NCBI GenBank assembly: GCA_028819235.1
Contig: JAPPMC010000311.1
Span: 48,310 to 112,309, forward strand
From: Bryobacterales bacterium
Lineage (GTDB): Bacteria; Acidobacteriota; Terriglobia; Bryobacterales; UBA6623
Length of the DNA stretch: 64,000 bases
Direction: 5' to 3'
Shown piece after piece: positions 9,635-18,925 of this stretch. Numbering within the stretch: the first letter of the stretch is position 1; each line of letters opens with the position of its first letter. The notes beneath the pieces are model-generated. The model had not been told where the DNA came from. It worked only from the letters and a program-made list of their open reading frames with translations, and made no database searches. A program made the translations under genes and the position numbers.

Positions 9635-12600
9635 CTCTTCGTGATGGCCTCGTCCAGATTCAGCACGAGGCTCGCCAGCGCCGTGTAAGTGGCCCACTCG
9701 TTCAGGCTCCAAGGGCCGCGGGCCGCATCGCCCGCCACCTCGCCAGCCGCAGCCCTGTCCCAGCGGTAGGAACGCATCAGGCGCGCGAGCGTGTCAAGCA
9801 TCACGGCCGTTTCCTCTGGCAGCGGCTCGCGGGCGAGCACGAGGCGAAACAGTGCGTCGGTTCGAGCCCGCGCACGGGACGCCCCCTCCAACACTTGGCC
9901 AGCAATCTCCCGGGCCGCCTCCGTGAAGACCGGGGCATTCATGAGGGCGAGCGCCTGCAGGGGCGTGTTGGTCACTTGACGCCTAGCCGTGCATACCTCT
10001 CTGGCGGGGGCGTCGAACACCGTCATCAGCGGATGCGGAAGCGTGCGCTTCCAGAATGTGTACAGGCTTCGCCGGTACAGATCCTCCCCGGCCCCTTGGT
10101 CCCAAGTCGTTCCCGGGAACGCCTCGCCGACCACTATGCCCTCATAGAGGCCCTCCGGCTGGTGCGGGCGTACGCTTGGACCGCCGACCTGAGACCCGAG
10201 AAGACCCGCCACGGCCAGCGCTTGGTCCCGAATCATCTCTGCGGGCAGCCGAACAATGGGCCCGCGGGCGAGAAGGCGGCTGTCGGGATCGCGACCTCGC
10301 ATCTCAGGACGGCGCTCGGACGCCTGCCGATAGGTGGCGGAGAGCACGATCTGCCGAAGCAGCCGCTTGACGTCCCACCCGGATTCGACGAACTCAGCCG
10401 CCAGCCAGTCGAGCAGGGCCGGATGGCTGGGCGCCTCGCCACGCGTGCCGAAGTCCTCGCTCGTCCTGACAAGCCCGGACCCGAAGAACTGCTGCCAAAG
10501 ACGGTTCACAACGACCCTCGCTGTGGTTGGATGGTCCGGACGGGTCAGCCACCGCGCCAAGCCCAGCCGCGTCTTGGGCTGGCCCTTGGGCCAAGCGCCG
10601 AGCAACGCCTCCGGGACACCTGGCCCAACTGGATCGCCCGGAGCGTCATAACGGCCGCGGAGGAGGACGCGCGTCTGCCTAGGGACGGCCAGCTCCCGCA
10701 TTACCATGGTTGTCGGAAGTTCGCGTCGCAGCGCGAACAGGCGGCGGCGGGCGGCCCCGGCAAGGCTCTCGGAACTGAGCGCTCTGAAGAGCCAGCCGCG
10801 CTCGCGCGGCGACCGGGCCCGCTGAAGGGCCCAAGGCAGGGCCACAGACTCGAAGACTTCCCGCAAATCGCGCTCCGGCAGGGCCGTCCGCCAGACCCCC
10901 AACTCGTCGATCCGACCGCTGAAGCGCTTTGCCTGCCTGCCATTCTCGAGCCCGATGCGATATGGCTCGCGGAACGATGCGGCGGACTGCAAGTCGTCGT
11001 TCAACACCTGCGTCGCCACTTCCCGACCGTCGACGAACAGCCGTACGGAGCTGGCACGCGCCCGCGGCGTCGTCTGGTCCGGCAAGCTCGCGTAGCGTGC
11101 CGCAGCGTGGTGCCACTGGTTGGGACCGATGCCGGCGCCTTGGCTCTGCACCGTAATCGAATACGAGGGGAATCGGTGGCTGAGCCGCAGCTCGATCTCA
11201 TCTCCGACAAGCCGCAACTGGACGCCTGCGCCGTGCACGGCCGATGCCTGGTCGGGGTCGTAGTCGATCGCGGAGAACAGGGGCGCGTCGGACTGGGGTC
11301 TGTCCGCTCGCAACCAGAGGCTGAGAGTGAAGTCTCCTCCTGATCTCAGTTCGCCGAGCTCCGCGCCGCCGAGTTCCGTTGGGGTGCACGCCGGGCCTGA
11401 AACGCCCGGAACGGCACCATCGTCGCAGCCGACCGACAGGTCGGGCAGGCTCGGGTGGCGGGGTGCGCGCAGTGCCTCCAGATCGCCGGTCCCGGGCCGC
11501 CACGCTGCCAAGGCATGGCGCTCCTCAATCTCCAACCGATGGACCGTTTCTTGCAAGGCACGAAGCCGCAAGGCTTGTGACGGTGTGGGGGCGGCAATGA
11601 AGGGGGCGGCGTTCGCCACCCTTCCGGCCTCGCCATGCTCGGGCTGGTTGTTAAAGAACGCGAAGAGGCGGTAGTAGTCGCGCTGCGAGATCGGGTCGTA
11701 ACGGTGGTCATGGCAACGGGCACACTCCAGGGTGATCCCGAGCCACGCTATTCCGACGGTCCGCACGCGGTCGGCGACGTACTCGACGCGGTACTCCTCG
11801 TCGATGATCCCGCCTTCCGAGTTGATTCCGTGGTTCCGGTTGAAGCCAGTCGCGATGCGCTGATCAAGGGTTGGATCTGGGAGCAGGTCGCCAGCCAGCT
11901 GGGCGGTGATGAAACGGTCATATGGAAGGTTGCTGTTGAACGCATCGATCACCCAGTCCCGCCAGCGCCACATCGAACGCTCGGAATCGTTGTTGTACCC
12001 ATGGGTGTCGGCGTAGCGAGCCACGTCCATCCAGTCCATCGCCATTCGCTCCCCGTAGCGCGGCGAGGCCAGCGCCCGATCCACGGCTTCTTCGAAGGCG
12101 CGCTGTCCTCGATGGGCAGCATCCCTGCCAAATGCCACGGTTTCCGGCCAGCTGGGCGGCAGCCCGTGCAGGTCGAGAGTCATCCTCCTAAGCCACACGG
12201 CGGCTCCAGCCTCAGGAGACGGGGCCAAGCCTTCCGCGTCCAACCTCCCGAGGACGAACGGGTCGATCCGGCTCCGGACCCATGAGGGATCCGACACTGG
12301 CGGCGGGGCCGATTTGCGGGGAGGCGAAAAGGCCCAGTGGCCTTCGTAGGCTGCACCTTCGCGGATCCACTGCCGCAGCAGGTCGACTTGGCGCGGATTC
12401 AGAGCAGCCCGGTTTGACGACAGAGGCGGCATCCTAACGGACTCGTCGGCCGTGCCGACGCGGCGGACCAATTCGCTGGAGTCCGGGTCACCCGGAACGA
12501 TTGGGACGCGACCGGAGAGCGTTCTTCCGGTGGCAGACTCTCTCCGGTCAAGCCGCATCCCCGCCTGGCGCAGGGCGGCGTCCGGCCCGTGGCACGGGAA

Positions 12601-12732
12601 GCAGCGCTCGGCCAGAATTGGCCGCACGTCGCGGGTGAAATCGACCGGCTGCCCCTGTATGGCCCCGATTGCCGCGCATCCGGCCAGCGCGGCCGAGCGA
12701 CGCACAACCCATTCAAGACGATTCCGCTGCAT
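9631..12732 (-). CDS. DUF1549/DUF1553 protein with N-terminal cytochrome c and internal LamG-like domain
   Basis: 1,033 residues. After a signal peptide the planctomycete-type cytochrome c domain (PSCyt1) has a haem motif CFPCH at residues 44-48 and RMPP as a candidate axial methionine. DUF1549 follows (DWMDVARYADTHGYNND, CARCHDHRYDPISQRDYYR), then a concanavalin/LamG-like domain (DFTLSLWLRADRP ... SGRIDELGVWRTALPERDL) and DUF1553 (RVVVNRLWQQFFGSGLV, TNTPLQALALMNAP). Such proteins are exported and of unknown reaction; a redox role with the coupled DUF1501 partner is inference. The start at 12732 (MQRNRL) is chosen because upstream codons look non-coding. TATCAT at 12759-12764 on the minus strand is a possible -10. 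Confidence 0.9.
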   Translation of the reverse strand: MQRNRLEWVVRRSAALAGCAAIGAIQGQPVDFTRDVRPILAERCFPCHGPDAALRQAGMRLDRRESATGRTLSGRVPIVPGDPDSSELVRRVGTADESVRMPPLSSNRAALNPRQVDLLRQWIREGAAYEGHWAFSPPRKSAPPPVSDPSWVRSRIDPFVLGRLDAEGLAPSPEAGAAVWLRRMTLDLHGLPPSWPETVAFGRDAAHRGQRAFEEAVDRALASPRYGERMAMDWMDVARYADTHGYNNDSERSMWRWRDWVIDAFNSNLPYDRFITAQLAGDLLPDPTLDQRIATGFNRNHGINSEGGIIDEEYRVEYVADRVRTVGIAWLGITLECARCHDHRYDPISQRDYYRLFAFFNNQPEHGEAGRVANAAPFIAAPTPSQALRLRALQETVHRLEIEERHALAAWRPGTGDLEALRAPRHPSLPDLSVGCDDGAVPGVSGPACTPTELGGAELGELRSGGDFTLSLWLRADRPQSDAPLFSAIDYDPDQASAVHGAGVQLRLVGDEIELRLSHRFPSYSITVQSQGAGIGPNQWHHAAARYASLPDQTTPRARASSVRLFVDGREVATQVLNDDLQSAASFREPYRIGLENGRQAKRFSGRIDELGVWRTALPERDLREVFESVALPWALQRARSPRERGWLFRALSSESLAGAARRRLFALRRELPTTMVMRELAVPRQTRVLLRGRYDAPGDPVGPGVPEALLGAWPKGQPKTRLGLARWLTRPDHPTTARVVVNRLWQQFFGSGLVRTSEDFGTRGEAPSHPALLDWLAAEFVESGWDVKRLLRQIVLSATYRQASERRPEMRGRDPDSRLLARGPIVRLPAEMIRDQALAVAGLLGSQVGGPSVRPHQPEGLYEGIVVGEAFPGTTWDQGAGEDLYRRSLYTFWKRTLPHPLMTVFDAPAREVCTARRQVTNTPLQALALMNAPVFTEAAREIAGQVLEGASRARARTDALFRLVLAREPLPEETAVMLDTLARLMRSYRWDRAAAGEVAGDAARGPWSLNEWATYTALASLVLNLDEAITKR

Positions 12733-12856
12733 GGACCGATGGCGCCGGACCCGTGCCCATGATAGCCGCGCACGGACGGGCCACGCCCACGGCCGCCGGC
12801 CGGCACCGGCGCTCCTCCGCACGGACGGCTAGCCAAAGTCTGCCGCTTCAGTCCAG

Positions 12857-13366
12857 TCAATGCACGGCACGGGCGTGGCGCGCGCGTGGGTCCGGCAGCT
12901 GTTGGAGCAACTCCCTGACCGTGACCAGCCTGGCCGGGTGGATGACCTCAGGTGCAATCTCGGCCAGCGGCTCCAGCACGAACCGCCGCTCGCACATCCT
13001 CGGATGGGGAATGACCAAGTCCGCGTCCGATCGGCGCTCCCCTTCGTAGAGGAGGATGTCGATGTCGAGCGTCCGTGGAGCGTTCCGGGCAGATCGTCGA
13101 CGCCCACGCCGACGCTCGATGCGCAGCGCGAGCTCCAGCAGCGCCCGCGGGCTCAGGTCCGACTCCAAGCAGACGCAGGCGTTCAGGAACGGACCGCCAT
13201 CCGGGCAGTCCACCGGCTCCGTCTCGATCATCCGTGAGCGCGCCGCCACGCTACCATGCCGGGCCAATGCACGAACGGCGAACTGCAGGTGCCTGCGCCG
13301 GCAACCGAGATTCGATCCGAGGCCGAGGTACGCCCAAACCAGGGGCTTACTTCGAATGCTGGGCAT
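12857..13366 (-). CDS. folK: 2-amino-4-hydroxy-6-hydroxymethyldihydropteridine diphosphokinase
   Basis: HPPK transfers pyrophosphate from ATP to the 6-hydroxymethyl group of dihydropterin, the step before dihydropteroate synthase. The 169 residues show YLGLGSNLG near the N-terminus, the pterin-binding ETEPVDCPDGGPFLNACV, and the HPPK signature RTLDIDILLYEGE with the two metal-binding Asp residues, followed by IPHPRMCERRFVLEPLAEIAP. It is the last of folP-folB-folK on the minus strand, 169 bases after folB; that gap contains no recognisable gene. Confidence 0.94.
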   Translation of the reverse strand: MPSIRSKPLVWAYLGLGSNLGCRRRHLQFAVRALARHGSVAARSRMIETEPVDCPDGGPFLNACVCLESDLSPRALLELALRIERRRGRRRSARNAPRTLDIDILLYEGERRSDADLVIPHPRMCERRFVLEPLAEIAPEVIHPARLVTVRELLQQLPDPRARHARAVH

Positions 13367-13535
13367 TCGGAGACGGTCCTAGAGCGACGCACGGCCCAGC
13401 GGCCGACGTTGGCGCTGCGGCGGCGATAACCCCAGCCGCCAGCGTCAGCGTCTGCCTTCGCTGAATTCTGAACAGCCCGACCCATGGGACGGGACGAGCA
13501 CTTCGGCTTATTGATCGCTGATTCATCTCGGCCTG

Positions 13536-13910
13536 TCAATCGTTGGATGTAGTCCCCGTTCGATACACCTCGACAGCGGCCCACGGGACCCCGTGCTCGG
13601 CCAAGGCTGACGGCTTTCTGACCCGGATCCGGGCCGCTGATGCCGCGAATCTCTCCAGCAAGGCCGCCGCAACCCTTTCCGCAATGGTCTCAATGAGAGC
13701 GTAGGGCCGAAGGGCGGCCACTCGCGCCGCCTCGCGACGCACGCCCACGTAGTCAATGGCGTCCGCGATCGAGTCCGTCCTCGCAGCGCGGCTCACATCG
13801 CAGATCAGCTCAACGTCGACGAGGATCGGCTGCGGGTATCGACGCTCCTGCTCTGTGCAGCCGACGGCCGCCTCCAGCGGGATCCGGGGAATCAAGATCC
13901 TATCGGCCAT
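13536..13910 (-). CDS. folB: Dihydroneopterin aldolase
   Basis: 124 residues of the FolB family, converting 7,8-dihydroneopterin to 6-hydroxymethyl-7,8-dihydropterin and glycolaldehyde. Visible landmarks are the N-terminal strand ILIPRIPLEAAVGCTEQER, a substrate-binding Glu in LIETIAERVAAALLE, and the C-terminal RVRKPSALAEHGVPWAAVEV. Its first codons overlap the end of folP by 11 bases, so co-transcription and coupled translation are very likely. The product feeds the folK and folP steps encoded beside it. Confidence 0.93.
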   Translation of the reverse strand: MADRILIPRIPLEAAVGCTEQERRYPQPILVDVELICDVSRAARTDSIADAIDYVGVRREAARVAALRPYALIETIAERVAAALLERFAASAARIRVRKPSALAEHGVPWAAVEVYRTGTTSND

Positions 13911-14727
13911 CGCACGCCTCCAACACCTCTACGAGAACTTCCAGGACACGGCGGCACTGTGGCACGTCGTGGACGCGCACGATCGCGGCCCCGTTCATCA
14001 CCGCCGCCGCAACCGCCGCAAGCGTCCCCTCCAGCCGGTCCACTACCGGAAGGCGGCTGGGCAGGGTCCCCAAGAACGACTTGCGCGAGGGACCGACAAC
14101 GACGGGATACCCCAGATCAGCGATGTCGCGCAGGCGTCCAAGGATTTCGAAGTTCTGCCTGGCCGTCTTGCCGAAGCCCAAACCCGGGTCCACGGCGATC
14201 TCCCGGACCCCGGCACGCTTGGCGGCCTGAGCCTGGCTCTGCAGGTAGCCACGGACCTCGAGCACCACATCTTCGTATGCCGTATTGCGCTGCATCGTCG
14301 CGGGCGTGCCCCGCATGTGCATCAGCACGACACTCGCGCCCGTCTCCGCGGCTACCCTGACCATTGCGGGATCGCGCAGGCCGCTGACGTCGTTGATGAT
14401 CGCGGTGCCGCGGTCCACGCAGAACCGGGCCACGCGGGCCTTCCTGGTGTCGATCGAGATCGGCACATCAGTGTTGGCGGCAAGCCTCTCCACCACAGGG
14501 AGCACGCGACCGAGCTCCACGTCCTCACTGACGGCGGTCGCGCCAGGACGCGTGCTCTCTCCGCCAACATCCAAGATGTCCGCACCCTCCGAAACCATCT
14601 CTAGGCCGCGGTCCACCGCGAGCACGGGGTCCAAGTAGCAGCCTCCGTCAGAGAACGAGTCCGGAGTGACGTTCAGCACGCCCATGAGGAGCGGCCGTGG
14701 CGAGTCGAAGCAGCGGCGGCGCGGCAC
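13900..14727 (-). CDS. folP: Dihydropteroate synthase
   Basis: Condenses hydroxymethyldihydropterin pyrophosphate with p-aminobenzoate; the sulfonamide target. The TIM-barrel motifs are complete: GVLNVTPDSFSDGG, DILDVGGESTRPGA, INDVSGL, VLMHMRGTP, DPGLGFGKT and VVGPSRKSFLG. The start is non-ATG: the GTG at 14727 gives 275 residues, close to the family norm, with a leader PRRRCFDSPRPLLMGVLN. The ATG at 14685 would begin directly at MGVLNVTPD and lose the first strand. The frame stays open to 15018, but that would run into the divergent sulfatase. Confidence 0.94.
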   Translation of the reverse strand: MPRRRCFDSPRPLLMGVLNVTPDSFSDGGCYLDPVLAVDRGLEMVSEGADILDVGGESTRPGATAVSEDVELGRVLPVVERLAANTDVPISIDTRKARVARFCVDRGTAIINDVSGLRDPAMVRVAAETGASVVLMHMRGTPATMQRNTAYEDVVLEVRGYLQSQAQAAKRAGVREIAVDPGLGFGKTARQNFEILGRLRDIADLGYPVVVGPSRKSFLGTLPSRLPVVDRLEGTLAAVAAAVMNGAAIVRVHDVPQCRRVLEVLVEVLEACDGR

Positions 14728-14800
14728 TTGCCTACCATTGTGCCCGTCTCGCCTCGGGCCGCTATGGAACGCTAGCCCCCTCTGATATCCTTGCCATGCA

Positions 14801-16219
14801 ATGCGACAGACGCGCCGGGAAGTGCTGGGCACTCTTGCCACAGCGGCGGGGGCCGCACTCGGGTGCGGACCGCGTGCCTCGCCCGCACGGCCCCCGAACG
14901 TCCTCATCCTGCTCACCGACGACCAGCGCTTCGACATGTTCGGAGCCGGGGGCAACCCGATCATCCGCACCCCCAACATGGACCGTCTCGCGGATGAGGG
15001 GGTCCTCTTCACGAACAACTACGTCACGACCTCGATCTGCGCGGTCTCGCGGGCGTCGTTCTTCACCGGCCTGTACGCCCGTTGCCACGGAATCCACGGC
15101 TTCGCCACGCCGCTGAGCGACGAGCAGCACCAGCAGAGCTATCCGGTGCGCCTGCGCGAGGCGGGTTACCGCACGGGCTTCGTCGGTAAGTACGGTGTCG
15201 GTAACGCGCAACACATCGAGGACGCCGCCAAGCGCTTCGACTACTTCGAAGGCTGGCCGGGTCAGGGCCAGTACTTGGTTCCCGACCGGGCGCACATGAC
15301 GGAGCACCTCGGGAACCAGGCGCTGGAATTCCTGCACGGGACTACGACCGACCAGCCGTGGAACTTGTCGGTCAGCTTCAAGGCGCCCCACGTCCAAGAC
15401 GGGGTCGCACCGTACTTCATCAACGATCCGAGGCTGGATGACATGTATGACGGCCTGCGGCTGCAACCGTTCCCGCACATGGACGGCTCGTACTACCGCT
15501 CGCTGCCTGAGTTCCTGCAGGCCGACACCGAAAGCCGCATCCGATTCGAGCGGCGCTTCGGGACGCCGGAGCGGTGGGAGGAGTCGGTCAAGCGCTACTA
15601 CGCGCTCATCCACGGTGTCGACCTCCAGATAGGGCGCATGCTCGAAACGCTCGAGGCCAACGGCCAGCTGGACAACACGGTTGTCATCTTCACGGGCGAC
15701 AACGGCTTCTTCCTCGGCGAGCGAGGCTGGGCCGGCAAGTGGTATATGCACGAGGAGTCAATCCGCACGCCGATGGTCATCCGCGACCCGAGGCCGGGTG
15801 CCCGGGCCGGGACGAGGTGCCGGGAGATGACGCTGAACATCGACGTCTGCCCGACGATCCTGAGCGCGGCCGGGCTCGAAGCGCCACGCTCCATGAACGG
15901 CCGCGACCTACTCCCGCTCGTCCGGGGCGAGTCTCCCGCATGGCGCTCGGAATGGTTCTACGAGCACCTCTTCGAACATCCGCGCGTTCCAAAGAGCGAA
16001 GGAGTCCACACCGGCGACTGGAAGTACTTCGTCTTCCACGAATCGCGACCGCCGCATGAGGAGGCGTACCATCTGGCGGCCGACCCACACGAAACGATCA
16101 ATCTGGCGGATTCTGAGCAGCACGCCGCCGAACTCGATCGACTGCGGGGCCGAATGCAAGCTTGGACGGAGAATCTTGAGGCGTGGACCTTTAGCAGCCC
16201 TTGGTCTGAGCCAGCCTGA
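14801..16219 (+). CDS. Exported sulfatase (type I, formylglycine-dependent family)
   Basis: 472 residues. The leader has TRREVLG and ends AALGC (Cys22), so Tat export and lipidation are possible. The sulfatase core follows: VLILLTDDQR (metal-binding D40, D41), TPNMDRLADEGVLFTNNY, the modification site SICAVSRAS (C80-R84), GKYGVGN, VIFTGDNGFFLGERGWAGKW and a C-terminal subdomain with VCPTILSAAGLEAP. It should hydrolyse sulfate esters outside the cytoplasm; the substrate is not readable. The third position of the formylglycine motif is Val rather than the usual Pro/Ala. It is divergent from folP with 73 bases between. TGATAT at 14783-14788 may be a -10 element. Confidence 0.92.
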   Translation: MRQTRREVLGTLATAAGAALGCGPRASPARPPNVLILLTDDQRFDMFGAGGNPIIRTPNMDRLADEGVLFTNNYVTTSICAVSRASFFTGLYARCHGIHGFATPLSDEQHQQSYPVRLREAGYRTGFVGKYGVGNAQHIEDAAKRFDYFEGWPGQGQYLVPDRAHMTEHLGNQALEFLHGTTTDQPWNLSVSFKAPHVQDGVAPYFINDPRLDDMYDGLRLQPFPHMDGSYYRSLPEFLQADTESRIRFERRFGTPERWEESVKRYYALIHGVDLQIGRMLETLEANGQLDNTVVIFTGDNGFFLGERGWAGKWYMHEESIRTPMVIRDPRPGARAGTRCREMTLNIDVCPTILSAAGLEAPRSMNGRDLLPLVRGESPAWRSEWFYEHLFEHPRVPKSEGVHTGDWKYFVFHESRPPHEEAYHLAADPHETINLADSEQHAAELDRLRGRMQAWTENLEAWTFSSPWSEPA

Positions 16220-16416
16220 GCACCCGGGGCCGTCGGCCGACCTGCCGCGGCGCCGCCGAAGAGGCCGCGGCTCGCGCGCGCCGTCGGACCTGAACATCCG
16301 TGTAGTCGGAAGGCGTGCCGGAACGTGGAGGATCCCCAGCCGCGGAATGAGTTCGGAACGGCGGACCGAGGAGGCCCGACTGGAAGCAGGTCTCCAGGCA
16401 AGGCTTGGCGGGCCAC

Positions 16417-17187
16417 CTAGCCCACCAGCCCTTCCAAGGGCGAGCTAGCCGAAGCGTACAGCCGCCTCGGCATGCGACCGGCCTCGTACGCCAGCCTTCC
16501 GCCGTCCACGGCCAGCTTCATCGCTTCGGCCATCTTCACCGGATCGTCCGCCAAGGCGATGGCCGTGTTCATCAGGACGCCGTCGGCACCGAGTTCCATG
16601 GCGAGCGCGGCGTCCGAAGCAGTGCCGACCCCCGCGTCGACGATCAGAGGGACAGCGTCGATCTTCTCTCGCAGGATGCGCAGAGCTGCAGGGTTTTGCA
16701 CTCCCAGCCCTGATCCGATGGGAGCCGCCAGCGGCATGACTGCGGACGCCCCCGAGTCGATCAGCTTCCGCGCGACTATCAGGTCGTCACTCGTGTAGGG
16801 GAGCACGACAAAGCCTTCCCTGACCAACGTTCGCGTCGCCTCAAGGAGCCCCTCGGTGTCCGGGTACAGCGTCTCAGAATCTCCGATCACCTCAAGCTTG
16901 ACCCAGTTAGACATGCCCACTTCCCGAGCGAGGCGTGCCGTCCGAATGGCGGCATCGGCGGTGTAGCAGCCGGCGGTGTTGGGAAGGAGGAAGGTCTTCT
17001 CCCGGTCGATGTAGTCGACCAAGGACTCCTTGCTGGGATCATTCAGGTTGACCCTCCGCACGGCCACGGTGACCATGGACGCGCCTGACACGCGGTGGCA
17101 ACTGCGCATCTCTTCGAAGGTGCGATACTTGCCAGTACCGACGATCAAGCGCGAAGCGAATTCGCGGCCAGCGATCCGGAGGCTCAT
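16417..17187 (-). CDS. thiG: Thiazole synthase
   Basis: 256 residues. ThiG builds the thiazole phosphate of thiamine from deoxyxylulose phosphate, dehydroglycine and ThiS-thiocarboxylate. Landmarks are the N-terminal [30 protein letters not shown], the Schiff-base lysine region [26 protein letters not shown] and the phosphate-binding [24 protein letters not shown]. The ATG at 17187 ([10 protein letters not shown]) matches the family start; the long upstream extension overlaps obg on the other strand. No thiS, thiF or thiH is adjacent. TACCAT seven bases before the ATG resembles a -10 element. Confidence 0.96.
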   Translation of the reverse strand: MSLRIAGREFASRLIVGTGKYRTFEEMRSCHRVSGASMVTVAVRRVNLNDPSKESLVDYIDREKTFLLPNTAGCYTADAAIRTARLAREVGMSNWVKLEVIGDSETLYPDTEGLLEATRTLVREGFVVLPYTSDDLIVARKLIDSGASAVMPLAAPIGSGLGVQNPAALRILREKIDAVPLIVDAGVGTASDAALAMELGADGVLMNTAIALADDPVKMAEAMKLAVDGGRLAYEAGRMPRRLYASASSPLEGLVG

Positions 17188-17197
17188 GTCTTCGATG

Positions 17198-17203
17198 GTA
17201 GCG
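17198..17203 (-). promoter_or_regulatory. -10-like hexamer close to the thiG start
   Basis: TACCAT on the minus strand is followed by 10 bases to the ATG at 17187. A transcript starting about 7 bases downstream would have almost no leader. No clear -35 element is visible. Confidence 0.35.
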
Positions 17204-17253
17204 GGTGCGGGCCAGCGGATTCCGAGGCCGGCTGGCAGGATCGTGACGGGGCG

Positions 17254-18288
17254 ATGTTCGTAGACGAGGCGTTGGTGAAAGTCCGGGCCGGAGACGGCGG
17301 CAACGGCTGCATAGCGTTCCGCCGGGAGAAGTTCGTGCCTAGGGGCGGCCCTTCGGGCGGCGACGGAGGAAACGGTGGGGACGTCGTGCTGCGGTCCACA
17401 TCCCGGCTCAACACCCTGACGCACTTCCGCTACCAGCCCGAGCAGATGGCTGAGAACGGCCGGCATGGCGAAGGCAGCAATCGCACGGGCCGGTCAGGGT
17501 GTGAGCTCGTCCTAGAGGTACCCGCCGGAACGCTTGTCTACGATGCCGAGAGCGGCGAACTGCTGCGGGACTTTGACGGGCCGGGACAACGGTTCCTGGC
17601 GGCGCTCGGGGGACGCGGCGGACGCGGAAACACGCGCTTCAAGTCCTCCACGAACCGAGCGCCCCGCTTCGCCGAGGACGGCTTGCCGGGCCAAGGGGCC
17701 ACCCTGCGCCTGCGGCTCAAGCTGCTGGCCGACGTCGGGCTGGTGGGATTCCCCAACGTCGGCAAGTCGACCCTGATCTCAGTCGTCTCCGCCGCGCGCC
17801 CAAAGGTTGCAGACTATCCCTTCACAACACTGCACCCCAATCTGGGCGTGGTGGAGCTCGGGGACTTCGAGACGTTCGTGATGGCTGACATTCCCGGGCT
17901 GATCGAGGGCGCACATGAAGGACACGGCCTCGGTGACCGGTTCCTGCGCCATATCGAGCGCACGAAACTGCTGCTGCACATGGTGGACCTCAGCGACGCG
18001 GACGGCAGGGACTGCGTTGAGGACTTCGAGATCGTGGAGCGGGAGCTGCGCAGCTTCTCGACCGCGCTGGCCTCGAAGCCGCGCATCGTGGCAGGCTCGA
18101 AACTGGACGCCATGCAGGATCCGAGTCGGCTGGAATCCCTCCGAAGCCACTGCGGAGCGCGTGGCCTCGAAGTCAAGGCAATCTCATCCGTCACGCGTTC
18201 GGGAATCCGCGACCTGCTCGAGTCTGTCCGGAGGCGCCTACACGAGATGCGCAAATCGGCTCAAGCGCCTGTGGAAGAGGGGAACTAG
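17254..18288 (+). CDS. obg: Obg family GTPase
   Basis: 344 residues. The glycine-rich Obg fold ([42 protein letters not shown]) precedes the GTPase domain with G1 [11 protein letters not shown]2 [13 protein letters not shown]3 [16 protein letters not shown] and a G4 SKLDAM (canonical NKxD). Obg acts in late 50S subunit assembly and stress control. The family start MFVDEALV gives the ATG at 17254; a longer frame from 17095 overlaps thiG in antisense. Its TAG stop shares one base with the GTG start of nadD (TAGTG), so the pair is translationally coupled. The G4 motif starts with Ser instead of Asn, a mild departure. Confidence 0.96.
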   Translation: MFVDEALVKVRAGDGGNGCIAFRREKFVPRGGPSGGDGGNGGDVVLRSTSRLNTLTHFRYQPEQMAENGRHGEGSNRTGRSGCELVLEVPAGTLVYDAESGELLRDFDGPGQRFLAALGGRGGRGNTRFKSSTNRAPRFAEDGLPGQGATLRLRLKLLADVGLVGFPNVGKSTLISVVSAARPKVADYPFTTLHPNLGVVELGDFETFVMADIPGLIEGAHEGHGLGDRFLRHIERTKLLLHMVDLSDADGRDCVEDFEIVERELRSFSTALASKPRIVAGSKLDAMQDPSRLESLRSHCGARGLEVKAISSVTRSGIRDLLESVRRRLHEMRKSAQAPVEEGN

Positions 18289-18884
18289 TGCGGCTCGGAC
18301 TGTTTGGCGGCTCCTTCGACCCCGTCCACGGTGGTCACGTCGAGGCTGCGCTCGCAGCCGCCGAGGCATGCCGGCTGGACCGTGTGCTGGTCATCCCCAG
18401 TGGCCATCCGCCGCACAAGCATGGCGGCTGTCGCGCGGACTACGAGCACCGCTACGGGATGGTCAGTCTGGCCTGCAAGGCCGATCGGCGCCTGCGACCG
18501 AGCCGGCTGGAACAGCCGCGCGCCTCGGGCAAGCCGCACTATTCCATCAACACGGTGGACGCCGTGATCGCGTCAATGGCCCATGAGCCCCCGTTGCGCC
18601 TGATCCTCGGGGCCGATGCCTTCGCGGATCTGGCTTCATGGAAGAGCGTTCGCCGCGTCGTCGCTTCGGTCAGCTTCGTGGTGGTCACCCGCAAAGGGTA
18701 CGAAGCCCACGCCGGTCGCAATGCGCCCGCCACCCCCGAACGGATTGTGCATTGCGCACACCCCGCGTCGTCACGGCTGGTCCGACACCGGGCCAAGATC
18801 GGGGGATCCCTGGCCGACCTTGCACCTCCCAAAGTGTGCGCGTACATTTGGGAACACGGCCTGTACCGCGCGGAGACGGTCTAG
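18288..18884 (+). CDS. nadD: Nicotinate-nucleotide adenylyltransferase
   Basis: 198 residues, typical of NadD, which makes deamido-NAD from nicotinate mononucleotide and ATP. The nucleotidyltransferase signature GLFGGSFDPVHGGH is at residues 4-17, followed by VIPSGHPPHKH, MVSLACKADRR, LRLILGADAFADLASWKS and the closing PPKVCAYIWEHGLYR. The start is GTG, overlapping the obg stop by one base. The usual third partner, rsfS, is absent; a PQQ-propeller gene follows instead. Confidence 0.93.
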   Translation: MRLGLFGGSFDPVHGGHVEAALAAAEACRLDRVLVIPSGHPPHKHGGCRADYEHRYGMVSLACKADRRLRPSRLEQPRASGKPHYSINTVDAVIASMAHEPPLRLILGADAFADLASWKSVRRVVASVSFVVVTRKGYEAHAGRNAPATPERIVHCAHPASSRLVRHRAKIGGSLADLAPPKVCAYIWEHGLYRAETV

Positions 18885-18913
18885 TCGGAGGGCCCGAGCA
18901 CGGCCGTGCGCCC

Positions 18914-18919
18914 TACAAT
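18914..18919 (+). promoter_or_regulatory. -10 hexamer (TACAAT) six bases before an ATG
   Basis: TACAAT is followed by TGGGCA and the ATG at 18926. A start of transcription about 7 bases downstream would fall on the start codon itself, giving a leaderless message. No convincing -35 is seen at the usual distance. Confidence 0.45.
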
Positions 18920-18925
18920 TGGGCA

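Noticed and set aside
8168-12832. Long plus-strand frames opposite the DUF1501 and DUF1549 genes, one of 630 codons
   Set aside because: These are antisense shadows in GC-rich coding DNA; composition is Arg/Pro-rich and no domain is recognisable.
14728-15018. Longer folP frame reaching into the sulfatase gene
   Set aside because: It would overlap the divergent sulfatase by over 200 bases; family length is met from the GTG at 14727.
17095-17253. 53-codon N-terminal extension of obg
   Set aside because: It runs antisense to the start of thiG and the Obg fold begins at MFVDEAL.
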